Part shown: piece by piece, positions 8,018 to 16,431 of the stretch | How positions within the stretch are numbered: position 1 is the first letter of the stretch | How the letters are laid out: each line of letters begins with the position of its first letter | Source of the DNA: Neobacillus bataviensis | Lineage (GTDB): Bacteria; Bacillota; Bacilli; Bacillales_B; DSM-18226 | DNA length: 64,000 nucleotides | Reading direction: 5' to 3' | NCBI RefSeq assembly: GCF_019969725.1 | Contig: NZ_JAHXYW010000002.1 | Span: 248,001-312,000, forward strand | Program-made: the position numbers and the translations under genes | The notes under the pieces: model-generated | The model's input: the letters and a program-made list of their open reading frames with translations, nothing else | Database searches by the model: none | Told to the model about the DNA's origin: nothing

Positions 8018-8794
8018 ATGGGAATTGATTTTCATAGTAAAAAAAATCGCGTTACATATACAACCAGAACGGCTGATTACACCTGGATCGAAGCCATAAA
8101 AGACCTGGTGCCTATCGAAAAAATTTTTAAAGCGGTAGATATAGGCTGTGGCGGAGGAATTTATTCTATGGCACTATCAGACATGGGTGTCGATATGGTT
8201 ACGGGTGTCGATTTTTCCGAACCTATTCTTGAAGGAGCAAGAGAAAACTGTAACGAATATAAAAACATATCCTTTAAGCATGGGAGTGCATTTGCATCTG
8301 GTTTAGAGAGTAATAGTTTTGATTTGCTGCTAGAAAGAGCATTAATTCATCATTTTAATGATTTACCAGCCTGTTTCAATGAAGCATATAGAATTCTTAG
8401 GGAAGATGGATTCTATATTGTTCAAGACCGTACCCCCGAGGATTGTTTAATAGAAGGAAGTAATAACCATATTAGAGGATATTTCTTTGAACTTTTTCCA
8501 CAATTAATTGAAACGGAAACGAAGCGCCGACACGATTCTCAAACTGTTGTCTCAGCTCTTAAGGGAGCAGGATTTAAAGATATTCAAGAGATAACATTAT
8601 GGGAAACAAGAAAAGTGTATGAAACGAAAGGTCAATTACTTCAAGATTTGAGTGATAGAACAGGTAGAAGTATTCTACATGAATTAGATGATAACGAATT
8701 AAAAGTATTAATTAATCACATCGATGAGTCACTTCAATCCGAGACGAATATCGTAGAAAAAGATAGATGGACCATTTGGAAGGCCGTGAAATAA
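8018..8794 (+). CDS. Class I SAM-dependent methyltransferase
   Basis: 258 residues. The SAM-binding motif I is VDIGCGGGIYSMAL (about 47-60), motif II ends in GVDFSEPILEGAR, and the post-motif region NSFDLLLERALIHHFNDL and EAYRILREDGFYIVQD completes a Methyltransf_11/25-type Rossmann domain. A C-terminal helical extension of about 90 residues follows. The substrate cannot be told from sequence. A strong AAGGAGGGG site supports the ATG. It stands alone, divergent from the nucleotidase gene. Confidence 0.88.
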   Translation: MGIDFHSKKNRVTYTTRTADYTWIEAIKDLVPIEKIFKAVDIGCGGGIYSMALSDMGVDMVTGVDFSEPILEGARENCNEYKNISFKHGSAFASGLESNSFDLLLERALIHHFNDLPACFNEAYRILREDGFYIVQDRTPEDCLIEGSNNHIRGYFFELFPQLIETETKRRHDSQTVVSALKGAGFKDIQEITLWETRKVYETKGQLLQDLSDRTGRSILHELDDNELKVLINHIDESLQSETNIVEKDRWTIWKAVK

Positions 8795-8873
8795 GCTCCA
8801 ATAAGAATGATTAATAATATGTTCATTGCAAGTGAAAAATATGAATCCATATAAATTAAAGCAGGTGATCACA

Positions 8874-8999
8874 ATGAAAGATGAAGAGAGAGATTTGCTG
8901 GCTGAAGCCCTTGAAAGGTATGAAAGTTTGGAAGCACAGGCAGTTGATGGGATCACAATCGCACAAATGGAAGATTTACTAAAGCAATGTTTTGAATGA
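8874..8999 (+). CDS. Small acidic protein, 41 residues
   Basis: A short frame starting MKDEERDLLAEALERYESLE and ending LLKQCFE. It is preceded by AGGTGATC at a suitable distance and followed by a terminator that begins at the last base of its stop codon, so it looks like a genuine short gene. The sequence is mostly helical and acidic with one Cys near the end. No family recognised. It might be co-expressed with the upstream methyltransferase, 79 bp away. Confidence 0.55.
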   Translation: MKDEERDLLAEALERYESLEAQAVDGITIAQMEDLLKQCFE

Positions 9000-9025
9000 G
9001 CTTGGGATAAGATCCTAGGCTTTTT
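9000..9025 (+). terminator. Intrinsic terminator
   Basis: A 9-bp stem (9000-9008 with 9012-9020, two G-U pairs), a 3-nt loop and a TTTTTATTT tail directly after the 41-residue frame. Confidence 0.75.
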
Positions 9026-9114
9026 ATTTGTTGGTTGTGTTAAAGGATAAAACTGGAATGTAAACGTTTTATATGCGATAATTTCAGTTGATGAAAAAGG
9101 GGGGGGTGGTCTAA

Positions 9115-10290
9115 ATGTTAGTAAGAGAAGTGACTGAAGCTGAATTCTTAGATTCAATGAAACTATCAATGTATGCCTTTCAATATAAGGTTCCGGAATC
9201 TGAACTGACCGCGAGAAAAGAAGCAGTAAAAAACCATAAAATTTTAGGAATATGGGATGAAAACATTCTAGCAGCCAAATTGCACATTATCCCGCTAAAC
9301 ATTTACATGAACGATGCCGAATGGAAAATGGGCGGCATCGCCGGGGTCGCCACGTATCCTGAATATCGACGAAACGGGTATGTCAAGGCACTCATGATTG
9401 ATTCCTTGAAACAAATGCGCGATAACGATCAGATTGTATCGCTTCTGCACCCATTTGATATCTCTTTTTATCGGAAATACGGATGGGAAATATTAAGTGA
9501 AAAGAAAAAAATCACGATTGAAAAAATTGATCTAAAGTTTCTAGAACCGCAGGAAGGTTTTATTAGGAGATATTCCAAAGAGACCCATTACGAAGAAATA
9601 GAACAAGTTTACGAGCAATTTTCTTCCCGATATACAGGCATGTTAAAACGTGAGACAAATTGGTGGAAACAAAATGTATATGATGAAGATTCGCAGCTTG
9701 CTGGCTACTACAATTCCGCGAGTGAGATTAAGGGCTATATTTTGTACCATGTGAAGGATAAAAAAATGGATATCGAAGAGCTGGTTGCCCTTGACCACGA
9801 AGCAAGGATCGGGCTTTGGAATTTTATCTGCCAGCATGACTCCATGGTGGAAACTGTAACAATAAATCTTGCAAGTCACGATCCTTTTCCTTATTTTCTA
9901 AAACAGCCAAGAGTAAAAACAGACTTGTATCCATATTTTATGGCAAGAGTTGTAGATGCAGAGGAATGTTTACGGAGATTTTCGTTTAATAGTGAAGATG
10001 AGCCCTTATTCCTTCATCTTGAAGATTCACATGCACCTTGGAATAATGGAAGCTATTTACTTGGAAATGGCGAAATCAAGGTATTTAAAGAAAAAGCCGG
10101 AAGTCAATGTGTACACCCTCCTAAAAAAGGGATTCAATTGAATATCAATTCCCTTTCGGCGATTCTATTTGGCTACAAACGGCCGATGGAGCTTTTTGAA
10201 ATGGGATTCTTAACTGGAGCTAAGTCAGAGATTGAACTATTCGAAAAAAAGGTTCCAGTGAAGAAATCAGCGTTTTTTGATTTCTTTTAA
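9115..10290 (+). CDS. Eis-like GNAT N-acetyltransferase
   Basis: 391 residues, the usual length of Eis-family enzymes. The N-terminal GNAT domain contains the acetyl-CoA loop GIAGVATYPEYRRNGYVKALM (the RRNG element) and LLHPFDISFYRKYGWEI. A second GNAT-like domain (about 150-290) follows, then an SCP2-like C-terminal domain ending KKSAFFDFF, where the terminal carboxylate is typically catalytic in Eis. Eis proteins acetylate amines, including aminoglycosides and lysines of proteins; the natural substrate of this one is unknown. The ribosome-binding site is an AAAGGGGGGG run. Single gene with its own terminator. Confidence 0.85.
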   Translation: MLVREVTEAEFLDSMKLSMYAFQYKVPESELTARKEAVKNHKILGIWDENILAAKLHIIPLNIYMNDAEWKMGGIAGVATYPEYRRNGYVKALMIDSLKQMRDNDQIVSLLHPFDISFYRKYGWEILSEKKKITIEKIDLKFLEPQEGFIRRYSKETHYEEIEQVYEQFSSRYTGMLKRETNWWKQNVYDEDSQLAGYYNSASEIKGYILYHVKDKKMDIEELVALDHEARIGLWNFICQHDSMVETVTINLASHDPFPYFLKQPRVKTDLYPYFMARVVDAEECLRRFSFNSEDEPLFLHLEDSHAPWNNGSYLLGNGEIKVFKEKAGSQCVHPPKKGIQLNINSLSAILFGYKRPMELFEMGFLTGAKSEIELFEKKVPVKKSAFFDFF

Positions 10291-10331
10291 ATTTGAAACC
10301 CTCGAGCACCATTCGTACTCATCCAATAAAA

Positions 10332-10362
10332 AAAGCTGGCCTCAATCAATGAAGCCAGCTTT
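10332..10362. terminator. Bidirectional terminator
   Basis: A 9-bp stem AAAGCTGGC/GCCAGCTTT between two convergent genes, with A-rich and T-rich flanks that suit both strands. Confidence 0.75.
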
Positions 10363-10366
10363 CTTG

Positions 10367-11356
10367 CTATTTATCAGTCCCATAAGGGTCTATTGTTTGA
10401 ATCGTTCCGTCTTCGTTATATTTTAATTCAGTGTATTTCACAGAGCGTTTATGGTCGACGCCATCGGATAACGAGCAATCGTGATAAAACAGATACCACT
10501 TATCCTTGAATTGGACAATTGAATGATGGGTGGTCCAGCCGATTACAGGTGTCAGAATGGTCCCTTTGAACACAAACGGGCCCTGTGGATTTTCACTTAC
10601 CGCATAAACAATTTTATGAGTGGTACCCGTAGAATAGGAGAGATAGTAAAGACCGTTGTATTTATGAACCCATGGGCCTTCGAAATATCTCCTGTCTTCG
10701 TCACCTGCAAGAATCGGGTTGCCTTCTTTATCAATAATGGAGATTTCCAGCGGTTCGCCTTTAAACGTCAGCATATCGTCGTTTAATTCAGCTACTCTTG
10801 GTCCTATTGCTGGTTCTGTTGGAGCTGGTCCTTCAGCATCAGGACTAAATGTACTTGTCTGCCACTTTTCCAGCTGCCCACCCCATAGGCCGCCAAAATA
10901 AACAAATGCTCTTTCATCGTCATCCACTAACACAGCGGGGTCAATACTGAAGCTGCCCGGTATATAATTTTCCTCTGGTGTAAAAGGTCCAGCTGGATTA
11001 GGGCTTGTCGCAACGCCAATTCTGAAAATGCCATCTTTATCTCTTGCTGGGAAATATAAATAATACGTGTTATTTTTATATGCCGCATCGGGTGCCCAAA
11101 GCTGTTTGCTTGCCCAAGGAACATCCCTTAAGTGAAGCGCTTCCCCATGGTCTACACATGGTCCGTTGGCATCATCCATCGATAAAACATGGTAATCTTC
11201 CATCGCATATTGGTCTCCATTATCATTTGAAGGCCCGTCATGATCGAGGTCATGAGAAGGATAAATATAAAGCTTTCCTTCAAAGACATGTGCAGAAGGA
11301 TCGGCAGTAAAGATGTGTGTAACTATAGGTTCATTAGGTTTGGAATTTTTTACCAT
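10367..11356 (-). CDS. Glycoside hydrolase family 43 (beta-xylosidase/arabinofuranosidase)
   Basis: 329 residues from the ATG at 11356, chosen over a GTG at 11365 because GGAGTG sits 7 nt ahead of it. A five-bladed beta-propeller GH43 protein. The likely general base is D19 (TADPSAHVF), the pKa-modulating Asp is D139 (SIDPAVLV), and the general acid is E226 (YFEGPWVHKYNG). There is no signal peptide, so it acts on imported oligosaccharides, removing xylose or arabinose. The promoter carries the XylR-type operator shared with xylA and the GH52 operon. Exact specificity is not determined by these motifs. Confidence 0.9.
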   Translation of the reverse strand: MVKNSKPNEPIVTHIFTADPSAHVFEGKLYIYPSHDLDHDGPSNDNGDQYAMEDYHVLSMDDANGPCVDHGEALHLRDVPWASKQLWAPDAAYKNNTYYLYFPARDKDGIFRIGVATSPNPAGPFTPEENYIPGSFSIDPAVLVDDDERAFVYFGGLWGGQLEKWQTSTFSPDAEGPAPTEPAIGPRVAELNDDMLTFKGEPLEISIIDKEGNPILAGDEDRRYFEGPWVHKYNGLYYLSYSTGTTHKIVYAVSENPQGPFVFKGTILTPVIGWTTHHSIVQFKDKWYLFYHDCSLSDGVDHKRSVKYTELKYNEDGTIQTIDPYGTDK

Positions 11357-11396
11357 AATATCCACTCCATCAAATAGAATCGGTACTTATAAAATT

Positions 11397-11442
11397 ATTA
11401 TAACTGAAGTAAGTTAACTTTGTATATCCATTGAACTAACTT
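11397..11442 (-). promoter_or_regulatory. GH43 promoter with XylR-type operator
   Basis: On the minus strand: a -10 TATAAT (11402-11397) and a -35-like TATACA (11426-11421) with an 18-bp spacer. The -35 is embedded in GTTAGTTCAATGGATATACA (operator core, 11440-11421), which matches the operator in front of xylA, xylR and the oxidoreductase gene. Repression by occlusion of the -35 is inferred. Confidence 0.75.
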
Positions 11443-11474
11443 TTTTTGTTGGATAATTTTTAGGGAGAGCGTTC

Positions 11475-11681
11475 ATGAGGACAAAAAAGCCAAAAGGAGG
11501 GAAAAGTTGTCCTCATAGAGGATTCATGAGAACAAGAAAAGCCAAAAAGAAGGAAAAGTTGTCCTCATATAGTGTTCATGAAGACAAAAAAAGCCAAAAG
11601 GAGACAGAAGCTGTCTTCATAGAGACTTCATGAGGACAAAAAAAGCCAAAAGGAAGCAGAAGTTGTCCGTATAGATCTTTT
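11475..11681. repeat. Tandem array 1: four 52-bp units with inverted-repeat arms
   Basis: Units begin at 11475, 11526, 11578 and 11630. The first is 51 bp because its A-tract lacks one A. Each unit has a left arm ATGAGGACAA, a purine-rich middle (AAAGCCAAAAGGAGGGAAAA) and a right arm TTGTCCTCAT, enough for a 10-bp hairpin. In unit 3 both arms changed together (GAAGAC with GTCTTC), keeping the pairing; unit 2 has one mismatch; unit 4 is degenerate on the right. It lies between the xylR terminator and the GH43 promoter. No reading frame continues through it. Confidence 0.9.
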
Positions 11682-11720
11682 CAAAAAAAGACATAGAAAT
11701 ACAGCAATAGTAAAAAAACA

Positions 11721-11746
11721 GCCCCGCCTTCCTTAAAAGGCGGGGC
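11721..11746 (-). terminator. Terminator of xylR
   Basis: A 10-bp GC-rich stem GCCCCGCCTT/AAGGCGGGGC with a 6-nt loop, followed on the minus strand by TGTTTTTTTA. Confidence 0.92.
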
Positions 11747-11754
11747 CAGACGAT

Positions 11755-12915
11755 TTAGGAAGTTCTTGCTTCTTCTTTGATAAAGTTCTCAACAACAAAA
11801 GCAGATACACCCAATACAGTAGAATATTTTCCAAGCTTGGAAAAGTCTAATTGCAATTCCTTTTGATGATGCGAGAGGGTGTGATTTTCAATAATCGTTC
11901 GGATAGGCTGCTCCATCCATTCTTTTGCCATGGCTAATCGGTTTCCGATGATCACCTGGTCCGGGTTAAACGTATTAATAATGTTATTAATACCAAACCC
12001 GAGGTACTGGCCGATTTCTCCAAATAGATGCTTAGCTGCTTCATCACCATTTTCAGCCCGCTTAATCAATGCCTCAAGTGAATCCGTGTTTTTGCCAGCC
12101 AACTCTAACAGTGCATTTTCAGATGCATATGCCTCCCAGCAACCTCTGCTGCCGCAATTACACAGCTTACCGTTGATATCAATGATCATATGTCCCATTT
12201 CGCCGGAAAAACCATTTCTCCCTTGATATAACACTTTGTTTAAGATAATCCCCACACCGATTCCAATTCCAGCACTAATATAAATAATGTTCTGGTAGTC
12301 TTGACCTGCCCCAAACTGTTGCTCGCCAACTGCCCCTGCATTAGCTTCGTTTTCAATCATGACAGGGACACGGAATTCATTCTCAAGATCGGTTTTTAAC
12401 TGAACATTTTTCCATCCTAAGTTTGGAGCCAGAAGGACAGCCCCCTCTTTGTTAACAATCCCGGGCACACCTACTCCAATCCCGACAATACCATATCTGC
12501 TGGCCGGCATCTCATCGATGAGCAATTGAATCATATTTTTAACAATACTCATGACTTCTGAATAGACAGTTTGTTCAAGAGGTTGATTTTTCTCAATCAG
12601 AATATTGCCTTTTAAATCCGTCAAAACACTTAGAACATAATTAACTCCAATATCAATCCCAATTGCAAACCCGGCGACTTTATTGAAATGAAGGATAACA
12701 GGGCGACGGCCGCCGCTTGATTCACCTGGTCCTGATTCATAGATAAGTTCTTCCTCTAATAGTTCATTTACTAAAGAAGAAACGGTTGCCTTATGCAAGC
12801 CGGATACTTGGGCAATGTCTGCTCTTGAAATCGGTTCTTTTTCGATAATTAATTGCAATACGAGTGCTTTATTATTTTTTTTAACAATCTGTTGATTCCA
12901 GGTCATCGTTTCCAC
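11755..12915 (-). CDS. xylR: XylR, ROK-family xylose repressor
   Basis: 386 residues from the GTG at 12915, preceded by AAGGAG at 7 nt; a longer frame from 12954 lacks a site. The N-terminal winged helix (ISRADIAQVSGLHKATVSSLVNELL, about 30-55) is followed by a ROK sugar-binding domain with GIDIGVNYV, GVGVPGIV, ENEANAGAVGE and the zinc-binding CNCGSRGCWE. This is the architecture of Bacillus XylR, which represses xylose genes and is released by xylose. It faces away from the oxidoreductase-GH52 operon across a shared control region with two copies of the operator, so autoregulation is likely. Confidence 0.93.
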   Translation of the reverse strand: METMTWNQQIVKKNNKALVLQLIIEKEPISRADIAQVSGLHKATVSSLVNELLEEELIYESGPGESSGGRRPVILHFNKVAGFAIGIDIGVNYVLSVLTDLKGNILIEKNQPLEQTVYSEVMSIVKNMIQLLIDEMPASRYGIVGIGVGVPGIVNKEGAVLLAPNLGWKNVQLKTDLENEFRVPVMIENEANAGAVGEQQFGAGQDYQNIIYISAGIGIGVGIILNKVLYQGRNGFSGEMGHMIIDINGKLCNCGSRGCWEAYASENALLELAGKNTDSLEALIKRAENGDEAAKHLFGEIGQYLGFGINNIINTFNPDQVIIGNRLAMAKEWMEQPIRTIIENHTLSHHQKELQLDFSKLGKYSTVLGVSAFVVENFIKEEARTS

Positions 12916-12957
12916 AATAAAACTCCTTATTCGGTAGTAAATATATTTTAACACAAT

Positions 12958-13026
12958 CTTAGTTTACTGGATATACAAACGTGGATTCTGATGTTATAAT
13001 CAACTTAGTTTAACGGATGTACAAAG
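12958..13026 (+). promoter_or_regulatory. Divergent control region with two XylR-type operators
   Basis: CTTAGTTTACTGGATATACA (core, 12958-12977) and CTTAGTTTAACGGATGTACA (core, 13004-13023) are near-identical. For the plus-strand operon, -35 TATACA (12972-12977) lies in the first copy and -10 TATAAT (12995-13000) falls between the copies with 17-bp spacing. The second copy covers the expected transcription start. Confidence 0.8.
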
Positions 13027-13046
13027 ATAGGTGAGGAGGGAGATTG

Positions 13047-14039
13047 TTGAGAAGGATTCGATGGGGAGTCATTAGCACAGCAGATATTGCTAAAACAAAA
13101 GTAATTCCAGCGATTTTAGATTCAGACTTTGCTGAAGTAGCGGCGATTGCCAGCAGGGGTGACAAAGCGAAGGATATTGCGGAGAGATTCTCAATCCCGA
13201 AATTTTATGCTTCCTATCATAAGCTGCTTATCGATCAAGAAATTGAAGCCGTTTACATCCCGCTCCCCAATCATTTGCATAAACAGTGGGTGATCGAAGC
13301 TGCCAAACAAGGGAAGCACGTCCTTGTTGAAAAACCAGCTGCCTTAACTGCTGAAGAAACACAAGAGATGGTGGATTGCTGCCGTGAGAACAATGTGATA
13401 TTCATGGAAGCTTTTATGCATCAATTTCATCCTCAACATCATAGAGTTCGAGAAATAGTAACATCGGGTGAGATTGGCGAAATCAAATTCATGCGCGCAT
13501 GTTTTTCTTATTTCTTAAAAGATGAGCTAACCAATATCCGATTGAAAAAGGAAATGGGCGGCGGCAGTATTTATGATATCGGCTGTTACTGTATCCATGC
13601 GATCCGTAACATCATGGAATCTGAACCTGTCAGAGTTGAAGTGTTCGCGGAACTTGATCCGCGAACTGGAATCGACCGATCGGCGATTGTCTATATGAAA
13701 CTGGAAAATGGAATAAACACTGTGTTTGATTGCAGTTTTGATATGTCTTTTAGACAGGAATATGAAATTGTTGGAACAAAGGGCAGAATTACTGTTCCAG
13801 CTGCCTACAGACCAGATGTGGCAGACAATGCAGGACTCGTTCTAATTGAATCAGAGCATGGGAAACGTTCTGAAATGATTAGCGCTGATCAATACAAAAT
13901 GCAAATTGACCATTTTTCACAGGCTGTTATAGAAGGTTACGAGCCTTCTTATTCAGCAGAAAATACACTTCAAAATATGAGGGTTATTGATGCATGCTAC
14001 AAATCGATTGAAAGTCGAGCTGCAGTGACGTTGGTTTAA
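13047..14039 (+). CDS. Gfo/Idh/MocA family oxidoreductase
   Basis: About 330 residues. The N-terminal NAD(P)-binding Rossmann fold begins IRWGVISTADIAKTKVIPAI, and the conserved EKPAALTAEE loop carries the catalytic-type Lys. The C-terminal domain shows GGGSIYDIGCYCIHAIRNI. TTG at 13047 is preferred, 7 nt after AGGAGG; the TTG at 13044 is too close. In a XylR-controlled operon directly ahead of GH52 (32 bp) it probably handles xylose or a related pentose derivative; NADP-dependent xylose dehydrogenases occur in this superfamily, but the substrate is inference. Confidence 0.85.
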   Translation: MRRIRWGVISTADIAKTKVIPAILDSDFAEVAAIASRGDKAKDIAERFSIPKFYASYHKLLIDQEIEAVYIPLPNHLHKQWVIEAAKQGKHVLVEKPAALTAEETQEMVDCCRENNVIFMEAFMHQFHPQHHRVREIVTSGEIGEIKFMRACFSYFLKDELTNIRLKKEMGGGSIYDIGCYCIHAIRNIMESEPVRVEVFAELDPRTGIDRSAIVYMKLENGINTVFDCSFDMSFRQEYEIVGTKGRITVPAAYRPDVADNAGLVLIESEHGKRSEMISADQYKMQIDHFSQAVIEGYEPSYSAENTLQNMRVIDACYKSIESRAAVTLV

Positions 14040-14071
14040 TAGTTAATGAAAATATAATTTTCGGAGAGCAG

Positions 14072-16231
14072 GTGAAGAAATTGGTTAAGAATATGTTTTT
14101 CAATGCACATCATTCACCAATTGGGGCATTTTCAAGTTTCACACTAGGATTTTATGGTAACGGGGGTGGTTTGGATTTAGAGCTTGGCCGTTCACCACGG
14201 AAAAATGTCTACATTGGAGTGGAATCTATTGAACAAGAAGGCATTTACAATGCCTTGCCGTTCTTTGAAGTGGCTGATGATGAAAGCAAGCGCTATGATA
14301 TCGAAAATATGGATCCAAACCCAGATAAACCGAAGATTATCCTGCCATTCAATAAGGAGCAAATAAAACGTGATTTTCAATTAGGAACAGACTCATGGAA
14401 TGCCGGCGATTTAACTTTTACAATTTATTCTCAAGTTCAATCTGTACCGGACCCTTCATCGGCGGCAGACGAGGAATTAAAGAAGGCATTAATACCTGCT
14501 GTTTGGGCTGAGCTTACGATTGATAACACAAAAGGAGCCAGAAGCCGCCGGGCTTTCTTTGGATACCAAGGAAGTGACCCGTACAGTTCTATGCGCCGTT
14601 TAGATGATACATGTGATGGAATCGCTGGTATTGGCCAGGGGCGTTTAACCGCGATTACCTCGAATGATCCTGATGTGAAATCTGCCTTGCACTTTAGTTT
14701 GGAAAATATTTTAACGACTCCATTGGAAGAGAATTGGACATTCGGTCTTGGACCCCTTGGTGCACTTGTGATGGATGTTCCAGCCGGCCAAACTCGGACT
14801 TATCATTTTGCGATTTGTTTCCACCGAGGCGGATATGTAACGGCTGGCTTGGATGCTTCCTATTTTTACACCAGATATTTCCGCAATATCGAATCGGTGG
14901 CAGCTTATGCATTAGAAAACTTTGATGAATTTACCAGTCGTGCTAAACAAGCGAATAGTATAGTAGATAACCCGAACCTATCAGAAGACCAAAAGTTTAT
15001 GATGATTCATTCGATTCGAAGCTATTATGGCTCTACACAGCTATTGGATGCAGAAGGCGAACCTTTCTGGGTCGTAAATGAAGGCGAATACCGGATGATG
15101 AACACCTTTGATCTAACGGTTGACCAAATTTTCTTCGAATTAAAAATGAATCCATGGACTGTGAAAAATGAGCTGGATATGTTTGTAAGCCGTTTTAGCT
15201 ATGAAGATAAGGTGCGTTTTCCAGGGGATGAAAAAGAATATCCAGGCGGAATCAGTTTTACGCATGATATGGGAGTAGCCAATACTGTTTCTAGGCCGCA
15301 CTATTCTTCTTACGAACTGTACGGTTTAGATGGATGTTTCTCTCACATGACTTATGAACAGTTAGTAAACTGGGTACTTTGCGCATCCGTCTATGTGGAA
15401 CAAACAGGAGATCATCAATGGTTAAAGGCTAATTTAGATGTTTTCGTCCGCTGCTTTGAAAGTATGCTAAACCGTGATCATCCTGAAGCAGATATGCGGG
15501 ATGGAATTATGGGACTCGATTCGACACGTGTCATGGGCGGAGCGGAAATCACCACCTATGATAGTTTAGATGTTTCGCTTGGACAGGCAAGAAATAATAT
15601 TTATCTGGCGGGCAAGACATGGGCATCGTATGTGGCATTAGAGAAGCTTTTCAAAGACAACGGTCTGGACGGACTTTCAAAAGAGGCTGGCGTTCAAGCG
15701 GAAAAATGTGCAGCAACGATTGTCACACATGTAACTCCTGGCGGATATATTCCGGCTGTTATCAAAGAAGGAAATGATTCGAAAATTATCCCTGCAATAG
15801 AAGGGCTGATTTTCCCATATTATACAAATACTCAGGAAGCATTAGATCCTAATGGCCGATTTGGAGCCTATATTCAGGCACTAAAAACGCACCTGGAAAC
15901 AGTTTTAACAGAGGGTGTCTGCTTGTTCGAAGACGGGGGATGGAAGATTTCCTCTACCAGCAATAACTCCTGGTTAAGTAAAGTTTACCTATCTCAGTTT
16001 ATTGCTCGTGAGATCCTGGGCTGGGAGTGGGATATAAAAGGAGCAAAGGCAGATGCAGCCCATGTTGCCTGGCTGACACACCCAACCTTATCGGTTTGGA
16101 GCTGGAGCGATCAAATTATCTCTGGTGAAATTGCCGGAAGTAAGTATTATCCTCGAGGAGTCACCAGCATCTTATGGCTTGAAGAAAGTAAAAGATCCGC
16201 ACCTTTAAGTAAGGTTGAACAGCAGGCTTAA
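14072..16231 (+). CDS. Glycoside hydrolase family 52 beta-xylosidase
   Basis: 719 residues, near the usual 700-710 of GH52. The start FFNAHHSPIGAFSSFTLGF is the family signature. By alignment from memory with the Geobacillus stearothermophilus enzyme (E335 nucleophile, D495 acid/base), the matching residues are E337 in VVNEGEYRM and D497 in ITTYDSLD. GH52 enzymes are retaining exo-xylosidases acting on short xylo-oligosaccharides. No signal peptide, so cytoplasmic. The GTG start follows GGAGAG at 5 nt. It is the second gene of the XylR-controlled operon. Confidence 0.95.
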   Translation: MKKLVKNMFFNAHHSPIGAFSSFTLGFYGNGGGLDLELGRSPRKNVYIGVESIEQEGIYNALPFFEVADDESKRYDIENMDPNPDKPKIILPFNKEQIKRDFQLGTDSWNAGDLTFTIYSQVQSVPDPSSAADEELKKALIPAVWAELTIDNTKGARSRRAFFGYQGSDPYSSMRRLDDTCDGIAGIGQGRLTAITSNDPDVKSALHFSLENILTTPLEENWTFGLGPLGALVMDVPAGQTRTYHFAICFHRGGYVTAGLDASYFYTRYFRNIESVAAYALENFDEFTSRAKQANSIVDNPNLSEDQKFMMIHSIRSYYGSTQLLDAEGEPFWVVNEGEYRMMNTFDLTVDQIFFELKMNPWTVKNELDMFVSRFSYEDKVRFPGDEKEYPGGISFTHDMGVANTVSRPHYSSYELYGLDGCFSHMTYEQLVNWVLCASVYVEQTGDHQWLKANLDVFVRCFESMLNRDHPEADMRDGIMGLDSTRVMGGAEITTYDSLDVSLGQARNNIYLAGKTWASYVALEKLFKDNGLDGLSKEAGVQAEKCAATIVTHVTPGGYIPAVIKEGNDSKIIPAIEGLIFPYYTNTQEALDPNGRFGAYIQALKTHLETVLTEGVCLFEDGGWKISSTSNNSWLSKVYLSQFIAREILGWEWDIKGAKADAAHVAWLTHPTLSVWSWSDQIISGEIAGSKYYPRGVTSILWLEESKRSAPLSKVEQQA

Positions 16232-16242
16232 TAAAGAATATA

Positions 16243-16268
16243 GGCTGTCTGAGCTTAAACAGGCAGCC
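16243..16268 (+). terminator. Probable terminator after GH52 gene
   Basis: A 9-bp stem (one G-U pair) GGCTGTCTG/CAGGCAGCC. The T-tract is weak, so some readthrough into xylA is possible. Confidence 0.55.
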
Positions 16269-16290
16269 CTTAAAAATAATTTTAGATAAA

Positions 16291-16333
16291 CTTAGTTTAT
16301 TGAATAGACAAACAAAGTTTATAGTGCTATAAT
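16291..16333 (+). promoter_or_regulatory. xylA promoter with XylR-type operator
   Basis: -35 TAGACA (16305-16310), a 17-bp spacer and -10 TATAAT (16328-16333). The -35 lies in CTTAGTTTATTGAATAGACA (core of the operator 16291-16313), the fourth copy of the shared operator in this window. Confidence 0.82.
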
Positions 16334-16376
16334 TTGATTAAACAAGGGGATACAGATTAATAGATTTACGACCCTT

Positions 16377-16392
16377 TTGTAAGCAGTTACAA
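16377..16392 (+). promoter_or_regulatory. Candidate cre (CcpA) site in the xylA leader
   Basis: TTGTAAGCAGTTACAA has perfect TTGTAA/TTACAA arms and differs from the cre consensus only at the central CG (here CA). It sits about 45 bp downstream of the -10, consistent with a roadblock type of glucose repression known for Bacillus xyl operons. Confidence 0.5.
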
Positions 16393-16431
16393 GTTAATTT
16401 GAAACCACAAACTACTAGGAGGCATACCCCC

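Noticed and set aside
9058..9072. cre-like ATGTAAACGTTTTAT before the Eis-like gene
   Set aside because: It lacks the conserved C of the 3' half, and there is no metabolic reason for glucose repression of an acetyltransferase.
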